NCBI RefSeq assembly: GCF_039535785.1 | Contig: NZ_BAAAXV010000009.1 | Coordinates: 496,001-560,000, forward strand | From: Nonomuraea helvata | GTDB taxonomy: Bacteria; Actinomycetota; Actinomycetes; Streptosporangiales; Streptosporangiaceae | Direction of reading: 5' to 3' | Length of the DNA: 64,000 nt | Shown here: one piece after another, positions 32,972 through 41,192 of the stretch | Position numbering within the stretch: the stretch's first letter is position 1 | How the letters are laid out: every line of letters begins with the position of its first letter | Program-made: the position numbers and the translations under genes | Notes under the pieces: model-generated | The model's database searches: none | Seen by the model: the letters and a program-made list of their open reading frames with translations, nothing else | Told to the model about the DNA's origin: nothing

Positions 32972-33847
32972 ATGGCCATCTGGTTGACTGAGAACAGCAA
33001 GATCATCGTTCAGGGCATGACCGGCGGTGAGGGCACCAAGCACACCCGCCGCATGCTCGCCTCCGGCGCCAAGGTCGTCGGCGGCGTGAACGCCCGCAAG
33101 GCCGGCATCACCCACGAGGGCCTGCCCGTGTTCGGCACGGTCGCGGAGGCCATGGAGAAGACCGGCGCGGACGTGTCGGTCGTCTTCGTGCCGCCGGCGT
33201 TCACCAAGGACGCGGTCAAGGAGGCCATCGACGCCGAGATCCCGCTCTGCGTCGTGATCACCGAGGGCGTGCCGGTGCACGACTCGACCGAGTTCTGGGC
33301 GTACGCGGTCGCCAAGGGCAACAAGACCCGCATCATCGGGCCCAACTGCCCCGGCATCGCCTCCCCCGGCGCGTCCAACGCGGGCATCATCCCGGCCGAC
33401 ATCACCACCGCCGGCCGCATCGGCCTGGTCTCGAAGTCGGGCACGCTCACGTACCAGCTGATGTACGAGCTGCGTGACTTCGGCTTCTCGACCGCGGTCG
33501 GCATCGGCGGCGACCCCGTGATCGGCACGACGCACATCGACGCGCTCCAGGCGTTCCAGGAGGACCCGGGCACGGACGCGATCGTGATGATCGGCGAGAT
33601 CGGCGGCGACGCCGAGGAGCGGGCCGCCGCGTACATCGAGCAGCACGTCACCAAGCCGGTCGTGGCCTACGTCGCGGGCTTCACAGCGCCGGAGGGCAAG
33701 ACCATGGGGCACGCGGGCGCGATCGTGTCCGGCTCCGCAGGCACCGCCCAGGCCAAGAAGGAGGCTCTGGAGAAGGTCGGCGTCCGCGTCGGCAAGACCC
33801 CCTCCGAGACCGCCCAGCTCATGCGGGAAATCATGCAGGCGCGTTGA
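32972..33847 (+). CDS. sucD: Succinyl-CoA synthetase alpha subunit
   Basis: The 291-aa subunit binds CoA (Rossmann domain, about 1-130) and carries the phosphorylated His in GHAGAIVSG at about 245. Other blocks are QGMTGGEGTKHT, VIGPNCPGIASPG at about 123 and GIGGDPVIGTTH. It follows sucC with a 3-bp gap, the standard operon, and ends just before a strong terminator. Confidence 0.97.
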   Translation: MAIWLTENSKIIVQGMTGGEGTKHTRRMLASGAKVVGGVNARKAGITHEGLPVFGTVAEAMEKTGADVSVVFVPPAFTKDAVKEAIDAEIPLCVVITEGVPVHDSTEFWAYAVAKGNKTRIIGPNCPGIASPGASNAGIIPADITTAGRIGLVSKSGTLTYQLMYELRDFGFSTAVGIGGDPVIGTTHIDALQAFQEDPGTDAIVMIGEIGGDAEERAAAYIEQHVTKPVVAYVAGFTAPEGKTMGHAGAIVSGSAGTAQAKKEALEKVGVRVGKTPSETAQLMREIMQAR

Positions 33848-33860
33848 TTGCTCGCGTTTC

Positions 33861-33894
33861 AAAGCCCCGTGCGGTTCGCGCCGCGCGGGGCTTT
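33861..33894 (+). terminator. Terminator of sucCD
   Basis: AAAGCCCCGTGCGG (33861-33874) and CCGCGCGGGGCTTT (33881-33894) form a 14-bp stem with one mismatch and a 6-nt loop 13 bp after the sucD stop. The stem ends in TTTC. Confidence 0.88.
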
Positions 33895-33966
33895 CTGCGT
33901 ATGGTGCGTGAGGTCGGATCGACGCGGCTCTGGTCTTGTCGGTTCTGACGTGGCACATTTCCTGTT

Positions 33967-35430
33967 ATGGGCAGGGACGTGCCAGTCGTCGTGTTCAGTC
34001 GGGAAGATCGCCGGAAATATCGGGAAAAGGTGCGTCGATGTCTCGACGTCTTCGCCCAGATGCTCCGCGAGTCCCGCTTCGAGTTCGAACGCCCCCTCGC
34101 CGGCCTGGAGATCGAGCTCAACATCGTGGACGCGTACGGCGAGGCCGCCATGCGCAACGCCCAGGTGCTGGCCGCCATCGAGCAGCCGGACTGGGCGACG
34201 GAGCTGGGACAGTTCAACATCGAGATCAACATCGAGCCCCAGGAGCTGAGCGGCGACGGCGCGTTGCACCTGGAGAACGACGTCAGGGCGCGGCTCAACC
34301 ACGCCGAGGAGCGCGCCCGCTCCCAGGACGGCCACCTGGTCCTGATCGGCATCCTGCCCACGCTGCGCGAGCAGGACATCGGCGAGGGCACGCTCTCCGC
34401 GAACCCCCGCTACCGCCTGCTCAACGAGCAGATCTTCGCGGCCCGCGGGGAGGACCTGCATCTGTGCATCGAGGGCGTCGAACGCCTGGACACCCATGCC
34501 GACAGCGTCGCCCCCGAGGCCGCGTGCACCAGTGTGCAGCTGCACCTGCAGGTCAGCCCGGAGGCGTTCGCCTCGCACTGGAACGCCGCCCAGGCCATCG
34601 CGGGGCCCCAGATCGCGCTCGCGGCCAACTCCCCTTACCTGTTCGGCAAGGAGCTGCACCGCGAGACCAGGATCGCCCTGTTCGAGCAGGCCACGGACAC
34701 GCGGCCGGCCGAGCTGAAGGCGCAGGGCGTGCGGCCCCGGGTGTGGTTCGGGGAGCGGTGGATCACGAGTGTTTTCGACCTCTTCGAGGAGAACGTCAGC
34801 TACTACCCCGCCCTGCTGCCGCTCTGTGAGGACGAGGACCCGCGTACCGAGCTCGAACAGGGACGCATCCCGCACCTTCATGAGCTGACCCTGCACAACG
34901 GCACGATCTACCGCTGGAACCGGCCGGTGTACGCGGTGGTGGACGGGGTCCCGCACCTGCGCGTGGAGAACCGCGTGCTGCCTGCCGGGCCTTCCGTGGC
35001 CGACATCGCGGCCAACGCCGCGTTCTACTACGGGCTGATGCGCGTGCTGCCGTACGCCGAACGGCCGATCTGGAGTCAGATGTCGTTCCAGGCGGCGGAG
35101 GACAACCTCGCCGCGGCGGCCCGGCACGGGCTGGACGCGCGGCTCTACTGGCCGGGAATGGGAGAGGTGCCCGCGGCCGAGCTGATCCTGCGCCGCCTCC
35201 TCCCCATGGCGCACGAGGGTCTGGCCAAGTGGGGCGTGAACGGTCCCGTCGCCGACCGGCTGCTCGGCATCATCGAGGGCCGCTGCCTGACGGGCCGTAC
35301 GGGGGCGAGCTGGCAGGTGGACCGCGTACGCGCGCACGGAGGAGATCGGCATGAAGCGTTGCGATCCATGACACTCGGGTACATCGAGCGGATGCACTCG
35401 AATGAGCCCGTGCACATGTGGGACGTGTGA
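33967..35430 (+). CDS. Glutamate-cysteine ligase-like (GCS2 family) protein
   Basis: The 487-aa product has the GCS2 fold blocks: GLEIELNIVD at about 47-56 (metal-binding Glu residues), QFNIEINIEPQELSG near 82, CTSVQLHLQVSP near 183 and PHLRVENRVLPAGPSVAD near 330. Such enzymes ligate Glu to an amine, but members of this 480-500 aa actinobacterial subgroup are uncharacterised and the organism class mostly uses mycothiol, so gamma-glutamylcysteine production should not be assumed. The ATG at 33967 has no clear Shine-Dalgarno. The next gene overlaps its stop codon by 4 nt. Confidence 0.8.
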   Translation: MGRDVPVVVFSREDRRKYREKVRRCLDVFAQMLRESRFEFERPLAGLEIELNIVDAYGEAAMRNAQVLAAIEQPDWATELGQFNIEINIEPQELSGDGALHLENDVRARLNHAEERARSQDGHLVLIGILPTLREQDIGEGTLSANPRYRLLNEQIFAARGEDLHLCIEGVERLDTHADSVAPEAACTSVQLHLQVSPEAFASHWNAAQAIAGPQIALAANSPYLFGKELHRETRIALFEQATDTRPAELKAQGVRPRVWFGERWITSVFDLFEENVSYYPALLPLCEDEDPRTELEQGRIPHLHELTLHNGTIYRWNRPVYAVVDGVPHLRVENRVLPAGPSVADIAANAAFYYGLMRVLPYAERPIWSQMSFQAAEDNLAAAARHGLDARLYWPGMGEVPAAELILRRLLPMAHEGLAKWGVNGPVADRLLGIIEGRCLTGRTGASWQVDRVRAHGGDRHEALRSMTLGYIERMHSNEPVHMWDV

Positions 35431-36071
35431 CTTCCGTGAAGCGCATCCTGATCATCGGCCTGGTCCTGCTCCTGGGCGCCTGCGGCCTCGCGAGGCCGCG
35501 GTCCATGGACGCGAGGGGGGCCGACTCGTTCGAGGACGACGTGCGGACCGCTCGTACGCTGACGGAGGAGTTCTGGAAGCAGTACTTTCAGCGGCTCGGG
35601 CGCACTTATCGGCCTATCGCTGACTTCGTCCCCTATTCCGGTAATTCTGGCCCTAAGTGCGGCAATGAGCCCGCCGTCCCGAACAACGCCTTTTACTGTC
35701 CTGTCGGACACTTCATCGCCTACGACCAGGATTGGATGGAGTCGCTCTGGAACGAGATGGGTGACGGGTCGGTCTATGTGATCATTCCGCATGAGCTCGG
35801 GCATGCCGTGCAGGCACAGCTCCAGACCGATTTCCAGCTGAACGTACAAATGGAGCTGCAGGCCGACTGCTACGCGGGCGGCACCCTCTCGTCCCTGGTC
35901 GGCTCGGGCGCGCTGGAGACGCAGCCGGGCGACGAGGACGAGCTGCTCCTGAGCCTGGAGGCCGCCGGCGACCCGACGGACGACTGGCTGAACCCGTCCG
36001 CGCACGGGACGGCCGAGCGGCGCCAGGCGTCGTTCGCGACGGGTTGGAAGAGGGGGGTGAGCGCCTGCTGA
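35427..36071 (+). CDS. Neutral zinc metallopeptidase lipoprotein
   Basis: The 214-aa product begins at a GTG overlapping the preceding stop (GTGA). Residues 1-20 are a lipoprotein signal with lipobox LLLGAC, so it should be anchored to the outer face of the membrane. The catalytic HELGH zinc motif is in IIPHELGHAVQAQL at about 120, followed by ELQADCYAGG whose Glu/Asp complete the site. This is the putative neutral zinc metallopeptidase family (YpfJ-like). Four Cys residues could form disulfides. Coupling with the GCS2-like gene is unusual and its meaning is open. Confidence 0.88.
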   Translation: MTSVKRILIIGLVLLLGACGLARPRSMDARGADSFEDDVRTARTLTEEFWKQYFQRLGRTYRPIADFVPYSGNSGPKCGNEPAVPNNAFYCPVGHFIAYDQDWMESLWNEMGDGSVYVIIPHELGHAVQAQLQTDFQLNVQMELQADCYAGGTLSSLVGSGALETQPGDEDELLLSLEAAGDPTDDWLNPSAHGTAERRQASFATGWKRGVSAC

Positions 36072-36184
36072 GCATCGCCCTCCTGGGATGTGCACATTCG
36101 TGCCTGGGTCCAACTCGGGGATGTACGCACGGGTCAACCCAGAGGATGATGTGTCTGATCATGACCACGCTCTACCTTTGACCC

Positions 36185-36442
36185 ATGCCTTTGGAGGAGA
36201 TCGGCTGGCTGCGCAGGGGTGCGTGCAGGTCCAGCGACCCTGACCTCTTCTTCCCCCTAGCCCCCACCCCCTTGCAGGAGGCCCGCGCCAAGGCGGTGTG
36301 CGCCCGCTGCCAGGTCATCGAGGAGTGCCGCTCGTACGCGTTACGTGCGGGCGAGTCGGAGGGCATCTGGGGCGGCCTCACCCCGGAGGAACGCCGCCGC
36401 ACCCGCTTCCCCACCGGCTGGCGCCGCCCCGCCGCTTCGTAG
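36185..36442 (+). CDS. WhiB-family iron-sulfur regulator
   Basis: The 85-aa product has the four cluster-binding Cys residues Cys14, Cys39, Cys42 and Cys48 (RGACRSSDPDLFFP; CARCQVIEEC) and the GIWGG turn at about 60-64, followed by a basic Arg-rich C-terminus that contacts DNA. It binds a [4Fe-4S] cluster sensitive to O2/NO and usually acts with the sigma factor region 4. The ATG at 36185 is preceded by a weak ribosome site. It is monocistronic. The subtype (WhiB1/WblE-like by length) is tentative. Confidence 0.94.
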   Translation: MPLEEIGWLRRGACRSSDPDLFFPLAPTPLQEARAKAVCARCQVIEECRSYALRAGESEGIWGGLTPEERRRTRFPTGWRRPAAS

Positions 36443-36487
36443 CTCCTTCACCCCGCCCGGGGCGGAGGCGCGACGTAGCCTGCAAGG

Positions 36488-37171
36488 GTGTTGATCCGCT
36501 CGATCGCCATACTCACCGCCGCCAACATCATGAACAACAAGGTCGCCCCTCGCCTGGCGCCCCTGACCTCGGCCGCGGCGACCGCCGCCCTGGTCGCGAT
36601 GGCTCGCCGGTCCGGCCTGTCGTGGCAGGAGCTGGGGTTCGAGCACGGCCGCCGGGGCGCCCTGACAGGAGGTGCCCTGGCGGCGGCGGTGGCCGCCGTC
36701 TACACCGTCGGCATCGCGAACCCCCGCACCAGGCCGCTTTTCCTCGACGAGCGCGCCCTGTCGCTCTCGCGCGCCCGCGCCCTGGAGGAGGCCCTGCTCC
36801 AGGTCCCGATGGGCACCGTGCTGCTGGAGGAGGTGGGCTTCAGGGGCGCCCTGTACGCCATGCTGCGCCGGCGTCACGGCACGGTCGCCGCCACGGCGAC
36901 CTCCTCGGCGCTGTTCGGCCTGTGGCACATCCTCCCCGCGATCGACATGGCCCGCGCCAACCCCGCGCTGGGCGCCCTGACGTCCGCCGAGTCCTCCACC
37001 CACCTCGACACCGCACGGGTGGTGGCGGGGAGTGTGGTGTCCACGGCGGCGGCCGGGGTGCTGTTCTGCGAGCTGCGCCGTCACGGCGGTCTGCTGGCCC
37101 CCACCATGCTCCACGTCGCCACCAACTCCTTCGGCTACCTCTTCGCCCGGATCGCCGCCAAGCGAAAGTAG
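36488..37171 (+). CDS. CPBP-family intramembrane metalloprotease
   Basis: The 227-aa product has four or five hydrophobic segments and the CPBP/Abi motifs: EEVGFRG (Glu-Glu and Arg) at about 114-120 and FGLWHILPA (His) at about 143-151, with a final HVATNSFGY block. Such proteases or CAAX-like enzymes sit in the cytoplasmic membrane; substrates are unknown here. Start is GTG at 36488. It stands alone, 45 bp after whiB. Confidence 0.87.
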   Translation: MLIRSIAILTAANIMNNKVAPRLAPLTSAAATAALVAMARRSGLSWQELGFEHGRRGALTGGALAAAVAAVYTVGIANPRTRPLFLDERALSLSRARALEEALLQVPMGTVLLEEVGFRGALYAMLRRRHGTVAATATSSALFGLWHILPAIDMARANPALGALTSAESSTHLDTARVVAGSVVSTAAAGVLFCELRRHGGLLAPTMLHVATNSFGYLFARIAAKRK

Positions 37172-37330
37172 GGCTTTTGCCCGGGTTGGCTACGGAGAGT
37201 GGGTAACGTCCGGTGGATCTTTGGCATGCCGGGCGTGAGGTTTCTCCTCCGCCGGTCCAAGTTCCTTCATCTTCAGATGGAGCGTTCCATACCCGTCTTC
37301 GCCTGGTGCTTTACCGTCTCTGCCGCGGGC

Positions 37331-37357
37331 TTCTCAGGGCCGGTGCCGCCCTGAGAA
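37331..37357. terminator. Perfect 10-bp hairpin upstream of vapBC
   Basis: TTCTCAGGGC (37331-37340) and GCCCTGAGAA (37348-37357) pair perfectly around a 7-nt loop. It could insulate the toxin-antitoxin promoter from upstream transcription; it lies only 3 bp from the operator palindrome, so a regulatory role is also possible. Confidence 0.6.
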
Positions 37358-37360
37358 GTG

Positions 37361-37391
37361 CGTATATCAAGATCATCAATTCTGATATACG
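37361..37391 (+). promoter_or_regulatory. Operator palindrome of vapBC
   Basis: CGTATATCA (37361-37369) and TGATATACG (37383-37391) are perfect 9-bp inverted arms with a 13-bp AT-rich spacer, 24 bp upstream of the vapB start. This is the expected binding site of a VapBC or VapB dimer for autoregulation. Confidence 0.8.
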
Positions 37392-37415
37392 ATAGGAGCA
37401 GAGAGGTGATACTGC

Positions 37416-37640
37416 ATGCGTACAGTAATCGACATCGACAAGGACCTTCTGGAGAGGGCGCAGCGGAAGCTGGGCGCCCCGACCATGAAGGAAACAGTTC
37501 GCGCGGCGCTTCAGGCGGTCGTCGACAGGGACGCGGAAAGGGCGAGCGCAATCGAGGCGTTCGAGTTCTGGCGCACGGAGGGGAGCCCGGACCTGCTGGA
37601 TCCGGAGATCATGAAGCATGCGTGGCGGCGACTGGAGTGA
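37416..37640 (+). CDS. vapB: VapB-type antitoxin
   Basis: The 74-aa product has a ribbon-helix-helix N-terminus (MRTVIDIDKDLLERAQRKLG, then TMKETVRAAL) and an acidic/aromatic tail (FEFWRTEGSPDLLDPEI) that would wrap the toxin. The ATG at 37416 has AGAGG about 10 nt upstream. The stop overlaps the toxin start (TGATG), giving translational coupling. It should repress its own promoter through the palindrome at 37361-37391. Confidence 0.88.
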   Translation: MRTVIDIDKDLLERAQRKLGAPTMKETVRAALQAVVDRDAERASAIEAFEFWRTEGSPDLLDPEIMKHAWRRLE

Positions 37641-38050
37641 TGTATCTCCTCGACAAGAGCGCACTGGCTCGCATACGCACCAGCGATGTGGTCGCCAAGG
37701 CTCTTCATCCGCTCTACGCGGCCCGCGTCGTGGCGACCTGCGCCATCATCGACCTGGAGGTGCTCTACAGCGCCCGCGACTACGCGCACTATCAGCGCAT
37801 CCTGCACGCCCAGCGGCAGTGCGTATCCCTCCCAGTGGACCAGGAGGTCCAGGCGAGAGCGCTGGACGTGCAGAGACAGCTCGTCGAACGGTCTCAGCAC
37901 CGCGGCCTCGGGCCGAACGATCTGCTGATCGCCGCCTGTGCGGAGGTGCACGGGGCGACGATCCTGCATTACGACCGCGACTTCGACGTCATCTCCGAAG
38001 CCACCGGTCAGCCGTCGCTCTGGGTGGTGCGCCCAGGGTCCGTGCCCTAG
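37640..38050 (+). CDS. vapC: VapC-type PIN-domain toxin
   Basis: The 136-aa product is a PIN ribonuclease: first acidic residue in MYLLDKSALARI (Asp5), Glu in IIDLEVLYSA (about 42), and the third and fourth Asp in GPNDLLIAA and HYDRDFDVI near the C-terminus. The usual LLDTSAL is LLDKSAL here, leaving the catalytic Asp intact. VapC enzymes cut tRNA or rRNA and are held inactive by VapB. Unlike the higBA module of this window, the frame is intact. Confidence 0.9.
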   Translation: MYLLDKSALARIRTSDVVAKALHPLYAARVVATCAIIDLEVLYSARDYAHYQRILHAQRQCVSLPVDQEVQARALDVQRQLVERSQHRGLGPNDLLIAACAEVHGATILHYDRDFDVISEATGQPSLWVVRPGSVP

Positions 38051-38065
38051 AGACGAGCCCTGGGC
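38031..38065. terminator. Hairpin across the vapC stop, between convergent genes
   Basis: GCCCAGGG (38031-38038) and CCCTGGGC (38058-38065) form a perfect 8-bp stem with a 19-nt loop holding the vapC stop codon. The convergent deacetylase gene ends 6 bp away. Confidence 0.5.
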
Positions 38066-38070
38066 AGAGG

Positions 38071-38790
38071 TCAGGCCGTGGGGACGACCTGGAACGCCTC
38101 CGCGTAGTGGCCGGCGGGGAGGCCGGCCTCTTCGCCCCAGGCGGCGAAGCGGGTCTTGACGAAGTCGATGAAGCCCTCCACGTGGGCGACCTGGCTCACA
38201 TGTGACTGCAAGGCCGCGAGCTTGCGGTCCATGGCCTCGGTGATGTCCACCCAGTGGTTGGGGGACGAGCCGCCGGTGAGCCACACCTCGCGTACGGTCC
38301 ACGCCGCCAGGCCCTCGTCCTTGACCAGCTCAGGGTAGGCGTAGGGGTTGCGGGCGTCCGGGTAGACGGCGTCCAGGGCGCAGCCGCCCACCGCCCGGTG
38401 GTCGGGATGGCTGGGGGCGACGTGCTGGTAGTTGCGGTCCGGGTGGTGGGTGATGACCAGGTCCGGCCGGACCTGGCGGATGACGCGTGAGATGTCGCGC
38501 CTGAGCTCCAGCGAGGGCACCACCTGCCCGTCGGAGTAGCCGAGGAAGCGCACGTCCGTGACGCCGACCGCCTTGGCGGCGGTGCGCTGCTCGGTCCTGC
38601 GGAGCTCGGCCATGCCGGAGTTGTCCAGAGTACGTTCGTTGCCGCCCGCATCCCCGTCCGTCACCAGCAAGTACGTGACCTCGACCCCCTTGTCGACGAA
38701 CAGCGCCACGCTGCCCGCCGCTCCGAAATCGACGTCATCTGGGTGGGCGGTCACCACAAGGACCCTGTTGATCTCGGCTTCCGGCAGCAT
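38071..38790 (-). CDS. PIG-L family deacetylase
   Basis: The 239-aa product carries the family's zinc site: TAHPDDVDFG at about 14-23 (His, Asp, Asp) and SHPDHRAVG at about 128 (third ligand His). LmbE/PIG-L enzymes remove acetyl groups from N-acetylglucosamine-type substrates; in actinobacteria they include MshB, Mca and antibiotic-pathway enzymes. MshB/Mca-specific features are not obvious here, so the substrate is open. I choose ATG 38790 (MLPEAEINRVLVV) with GGGGAG upstream over the longer frame to 38853. Confidence 0.88.
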   Translation of the reverse strand: MLPEAEINRVLVVTAHPDDVDFGAAGSVALFVDKGVEVTYLLVTDGDAGGNERTLDNSGMAELRRTEQRTAAKAVGVTDVRFLGYSDGQVVPSLELRRDISRVIRQVRPDLVITHHPDRNYQHVAPSHPDHRAVGGCALDAVYPDARNPYAYPELVKDEGLAAWTVREVWLTGGSSPNHWVDITEAMDRKLAALQSHVSQVAHVEGFIDFVKTRFAAWGEEAGLPAGHYAEAFQVVPTA

Positions 38791-38885
38791 GGCTCCCCTT
38801 TCTGATGTTCTACGAAGGACAACCGCGGGCCCCTCGGATGGCATTCCGGTCAACGATTGTCGGTGGGGCGTCTTAACCTAGGTAG

Positions 38886-41138
38886 GTGCCCACCCAAGTC
38901 TCTGTAGACCACCCCCTGCTGGACGGCCTCAACCCGCAGCAGCGCGAGGCCGTGATCCATCATGGCAGTCCGCTGCTCATCGTCGCGGGGGCGGGATCCG
39001 GGAAGACGCGGGTGCTCACGCATCGCATCGCGTACCTGCTGGCCGAGCGCGACGTGCATCCGGGCGAGATCCTGGCGATCACGTTCACCAACAAGGCCGC
39101 CCGCGAGATGAAGGAGCGCATCGACAAGCTGGTCGGGCCGCGCTCCAAGGCGATGTGGGTGATGACGTTCCACAGTGCCTGCATGCGCATCCTGCGGCGG
39201 GAGGCCAAGCGGCTGGGGTTCCCGTCGAGCTTCTCGATCTACGACCAGGCCGACTCGCAGCGGCTCATGGCGATGGTCTGCAGGGAGATGGAGCTCGACC
39301 CCAAGCGCTACCCGCCGCGCTCGTTCTCGGCCCAGGTCAGCAACTTCAAGAACGAGCTGATCGACTACGAGACCGCGCTCGACAAGGCGGGCTCGCACCT
39401 GGAGAAGACGCTCGCGCAGGCGTACAAGGCCTATCAGCTCAAGCTGACCGAGGCCGGCGCGATGGACTTCGACGACATCATCATGAACACGGTGACGTTG
39501 TTCCAGCTCTTCCCCGACGTGGCCGAGCACTACCGGATGCGGTTCAGGCACGTGCTGGTGGACGAGTACCAGGACACCAACCACGCCCAGTACATCCTGA
39601 TCAGGGAGCTGGTCGGGCATCCCGAGCTGCGCACGACCGACGGCGAGCTGGTCAGGTCGGGCGCCGACATGTCCGAGCTGTGCGTGGTGGGCGACGCCGA
39701 CCAGTCCATTTACGCCTTCCGCGGCGCGACGATCCGCAACATCCTGGAGTTCGAGCGCGACTACCCCGACGCGCGCACGATCCTGCTGGAGCAGAACTAC
39801 CGCTCCACCCAGAACATCCTGGCCGCCGCCAACGCGGTCATCGCCCGCAACGAGTCGCGCAAACCCAAGAACCTCTGGTCCGACCAGGGCGACGGGCCCA
39901 AGATCGTCGGGTACGTCGCCGACAACGAGCACGACGAGGCCATGTTCGTGGCCCAGGAGGTCGACCGGCTCAGCGACGAGGAGGACGTCAGGCCGGGCGA
40001 CGTCGCCGTCTTCTACCGCACCAACGCCGCCTCCCGCGTGTTCGAGGAGATCTTCATCCGCACCGGGCTGCCGTACAAGGTGGTCGGGGGCGTGCGCTTC
40101 TACGAGCGCAAGGAGGTCAAGGACCTGCTGGCGTACCTGCGCGTGCTCGCCAACCCGGCCGATGTGGTGTCGCTGCGCCGCATTCTCAACGTGCCCAAGC
40201 GCGGCATCGGCGAGCGCGCCGAGGCGATGATCGAGGCGCTGTCGTCGCGCGAGCGCATCTCGTTCTGGGACGCGCTGCGCCGGGCCGACGAGGCGTACGG
40301 GATGGCCACCCGCTCGCTCAACGCGGTACGCGAGTTCGTCGCGCTGGTCGAGGAGCTGATCGCCAAGGGCGAGGGCATGCCGCCGTCGGCGCTGGCCGAG
40401 GAGGTGCTGGTGGCCACCGGCTACCGCGCCGAGCTGGAGGCGTCCGAGGATCCGCAGGACGAGTCGCGGCTGGAAAACCTCAACGAGCTCATCTCCGTCG
40501 CCTCCGAGTTCGAGGAGGCCAATCCGGAGGGGACGCTGGTGGAGTTCCTGGAGCAGGTGTCGCTCGTGGCCGACGCCGACCAGATCCCCGAGGCGGACGG
40601 CGGGCAGGGGGTGGTCACTCTGATGACCCTGCACACGGCCAAGGGGCTGGAGTTCCCGGTCGTCTTCCTGACGGCCATGGAGGACGGGGTGTTCCCGCAC
40701 ATCCGGTCGCTCGGGGAGCCCAAGGAGCTGGAGGAGGAGCGGCGGCTGGCGTACGTCGGGATCACCCGGGCGCAGAAGCGGCTCTACATCACGCGGGCGG
40801 CCGTGCGCAGCTCCTGGGGGGCGCCCTCGTTCAACCCGGCCTCGCGGTTCGTCAACGAGGTGCCGGGGCAGCTCATCGACTGGCGTACGGACCCGGAGAA
40901 GTCCGCCTGGAGCGCGGCCACCCGGCGGGAGCCCGCCGCCCGCCCGGCCCCCGCCAAGAGCGGTGGGCGCAAGGTGCCCTCGCTGGCGCCCGGCGACCGG
41001 GTGACGCACGACGCGTTCGGCCTGGGCACGGTGGTTTCCGTGGACGGGGTGGCCGAGAAGACCAAGGTGAAGATCGACTTTGGCGGTGGCGGGGAGAAGA
41101 CGCTGCTGCTGGCCTACGCCCCGCTCGAGAAGCTCTGA
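38886..41138 (+). CDS. pcrA: ATP-dependent DNA helicase PcrA/UvrD
   Basis: The 750-aa SF1A helicase starts at GTG 38886. Walker A is AGAGSGKT at about 34-41 in motif I; further motifs are TFTNKAAREMKERI (Ia), LVDEYQDTN (II, DEYQD), GDADQSIYAFRGA (III), QNYRST (IV) and TLHTAKGLEFPVVFL (V) with VGITRAQKRLYI (VI). The C-terminal region after 640 carries a Tudor-like RNA-polymerase-binding segment (PGDRVTHDAFGLGTVVSVDG), typical of Gram-positive PcrA. It unwinds DNA in repair and removes RecA or stalled polymerase. It ends before a perfect hairpin. Confidence 0.97.
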   Translation: MPTQVSVDHPLLDGLNPQQREAVIHHGSPLLIVAGAGSGKTRVLTHRIAYLLAERDVHPGEILAITFTNKAAREMKERIDKLVGPRSKAMWVMTFHSACMRILRREAKRLGFPSSFSIYDQADSQRLMAMVCREMELDPKRYPPRSFSAQVSNFKNELIDYETALDKAGSHLEKTLAQAYKAYQLKLTEAGAMDFDDIIMNTVTLFQLFPDVAEHYRMRFRHVLVDEYQDTNHAQYILIRELVGHPELRTTDGELVRSGADMSELCVVGDADQSIYAFRGATIRNILEFERDYPDARTILLEQNYRSTQNILAAANAVIARNESRKPKNLWSDQGDGPKIVGYVADNEHDEAMFVAQEVDRLSDEEDVRPGDVAVFYRTNAASRVFEEIFIRTGLPYKVVGGVRFYERKEVKDLLAYLRVLANPADVVSLRRILNVPKRGIGERAEAMIEALSSRERISFWDALRRADEAYGMATRSLNAVREFVALVEELIAKGEGMPPSALAEEVLVATGYRAELEASEDPQDESRLENLNELISVASEFEEANPEGTLVEFLEQVSLVADADQIPEADGGQGVVTLMTLHTAKGLEFPVVFLTAMEDGVFPHIRSLGEPKELEEERRLAYVGITRAQKRLYITRAAVRSSWGAPSFNPASRFVNEVPGQLIDWRTDPEKSAWSAATRREPAARPAPAKSGGRKVPSLAPGDRVTHDAFGLGTVVSVDGVAEKTKVKIDFGGGGEKTLLLAYAPLEKL

Positions 41139-41143
41139 CCCTC

Positions 41144-41176
41144 GTGCCCCGCCCCTGGAGGGAGGGGGCGGGGCAC
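41144..41176. terminator. Strong bidirectional terminator between pcrA and the transpeptidase
   Basis: GTGCCCCGCCCC (41144-41155) and GGGGCGGGGCAC (41165-41176) form a perfect 12-bp stem with a 9-nt loop, between convergent stop codons at 41138 and 41193. Confidence 0.9.
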
Positions 41177-41192
41177 GGTAGCTCGGTGGGGG

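Noticed and set aside
31595..33958. A 787-codon minus-strand frame opposite sucCD
   Set aside because: sucC and sucD are unmistakable on the plus strand; the opposite frame is a His/Asp/Arg-rich shadow.
37331..37391. Possible CRISPR-like or IS terminal repeats before vapBC
   Set aside because: Only single hairpin and operator elements; there is no repeated spacer structure or transposase.
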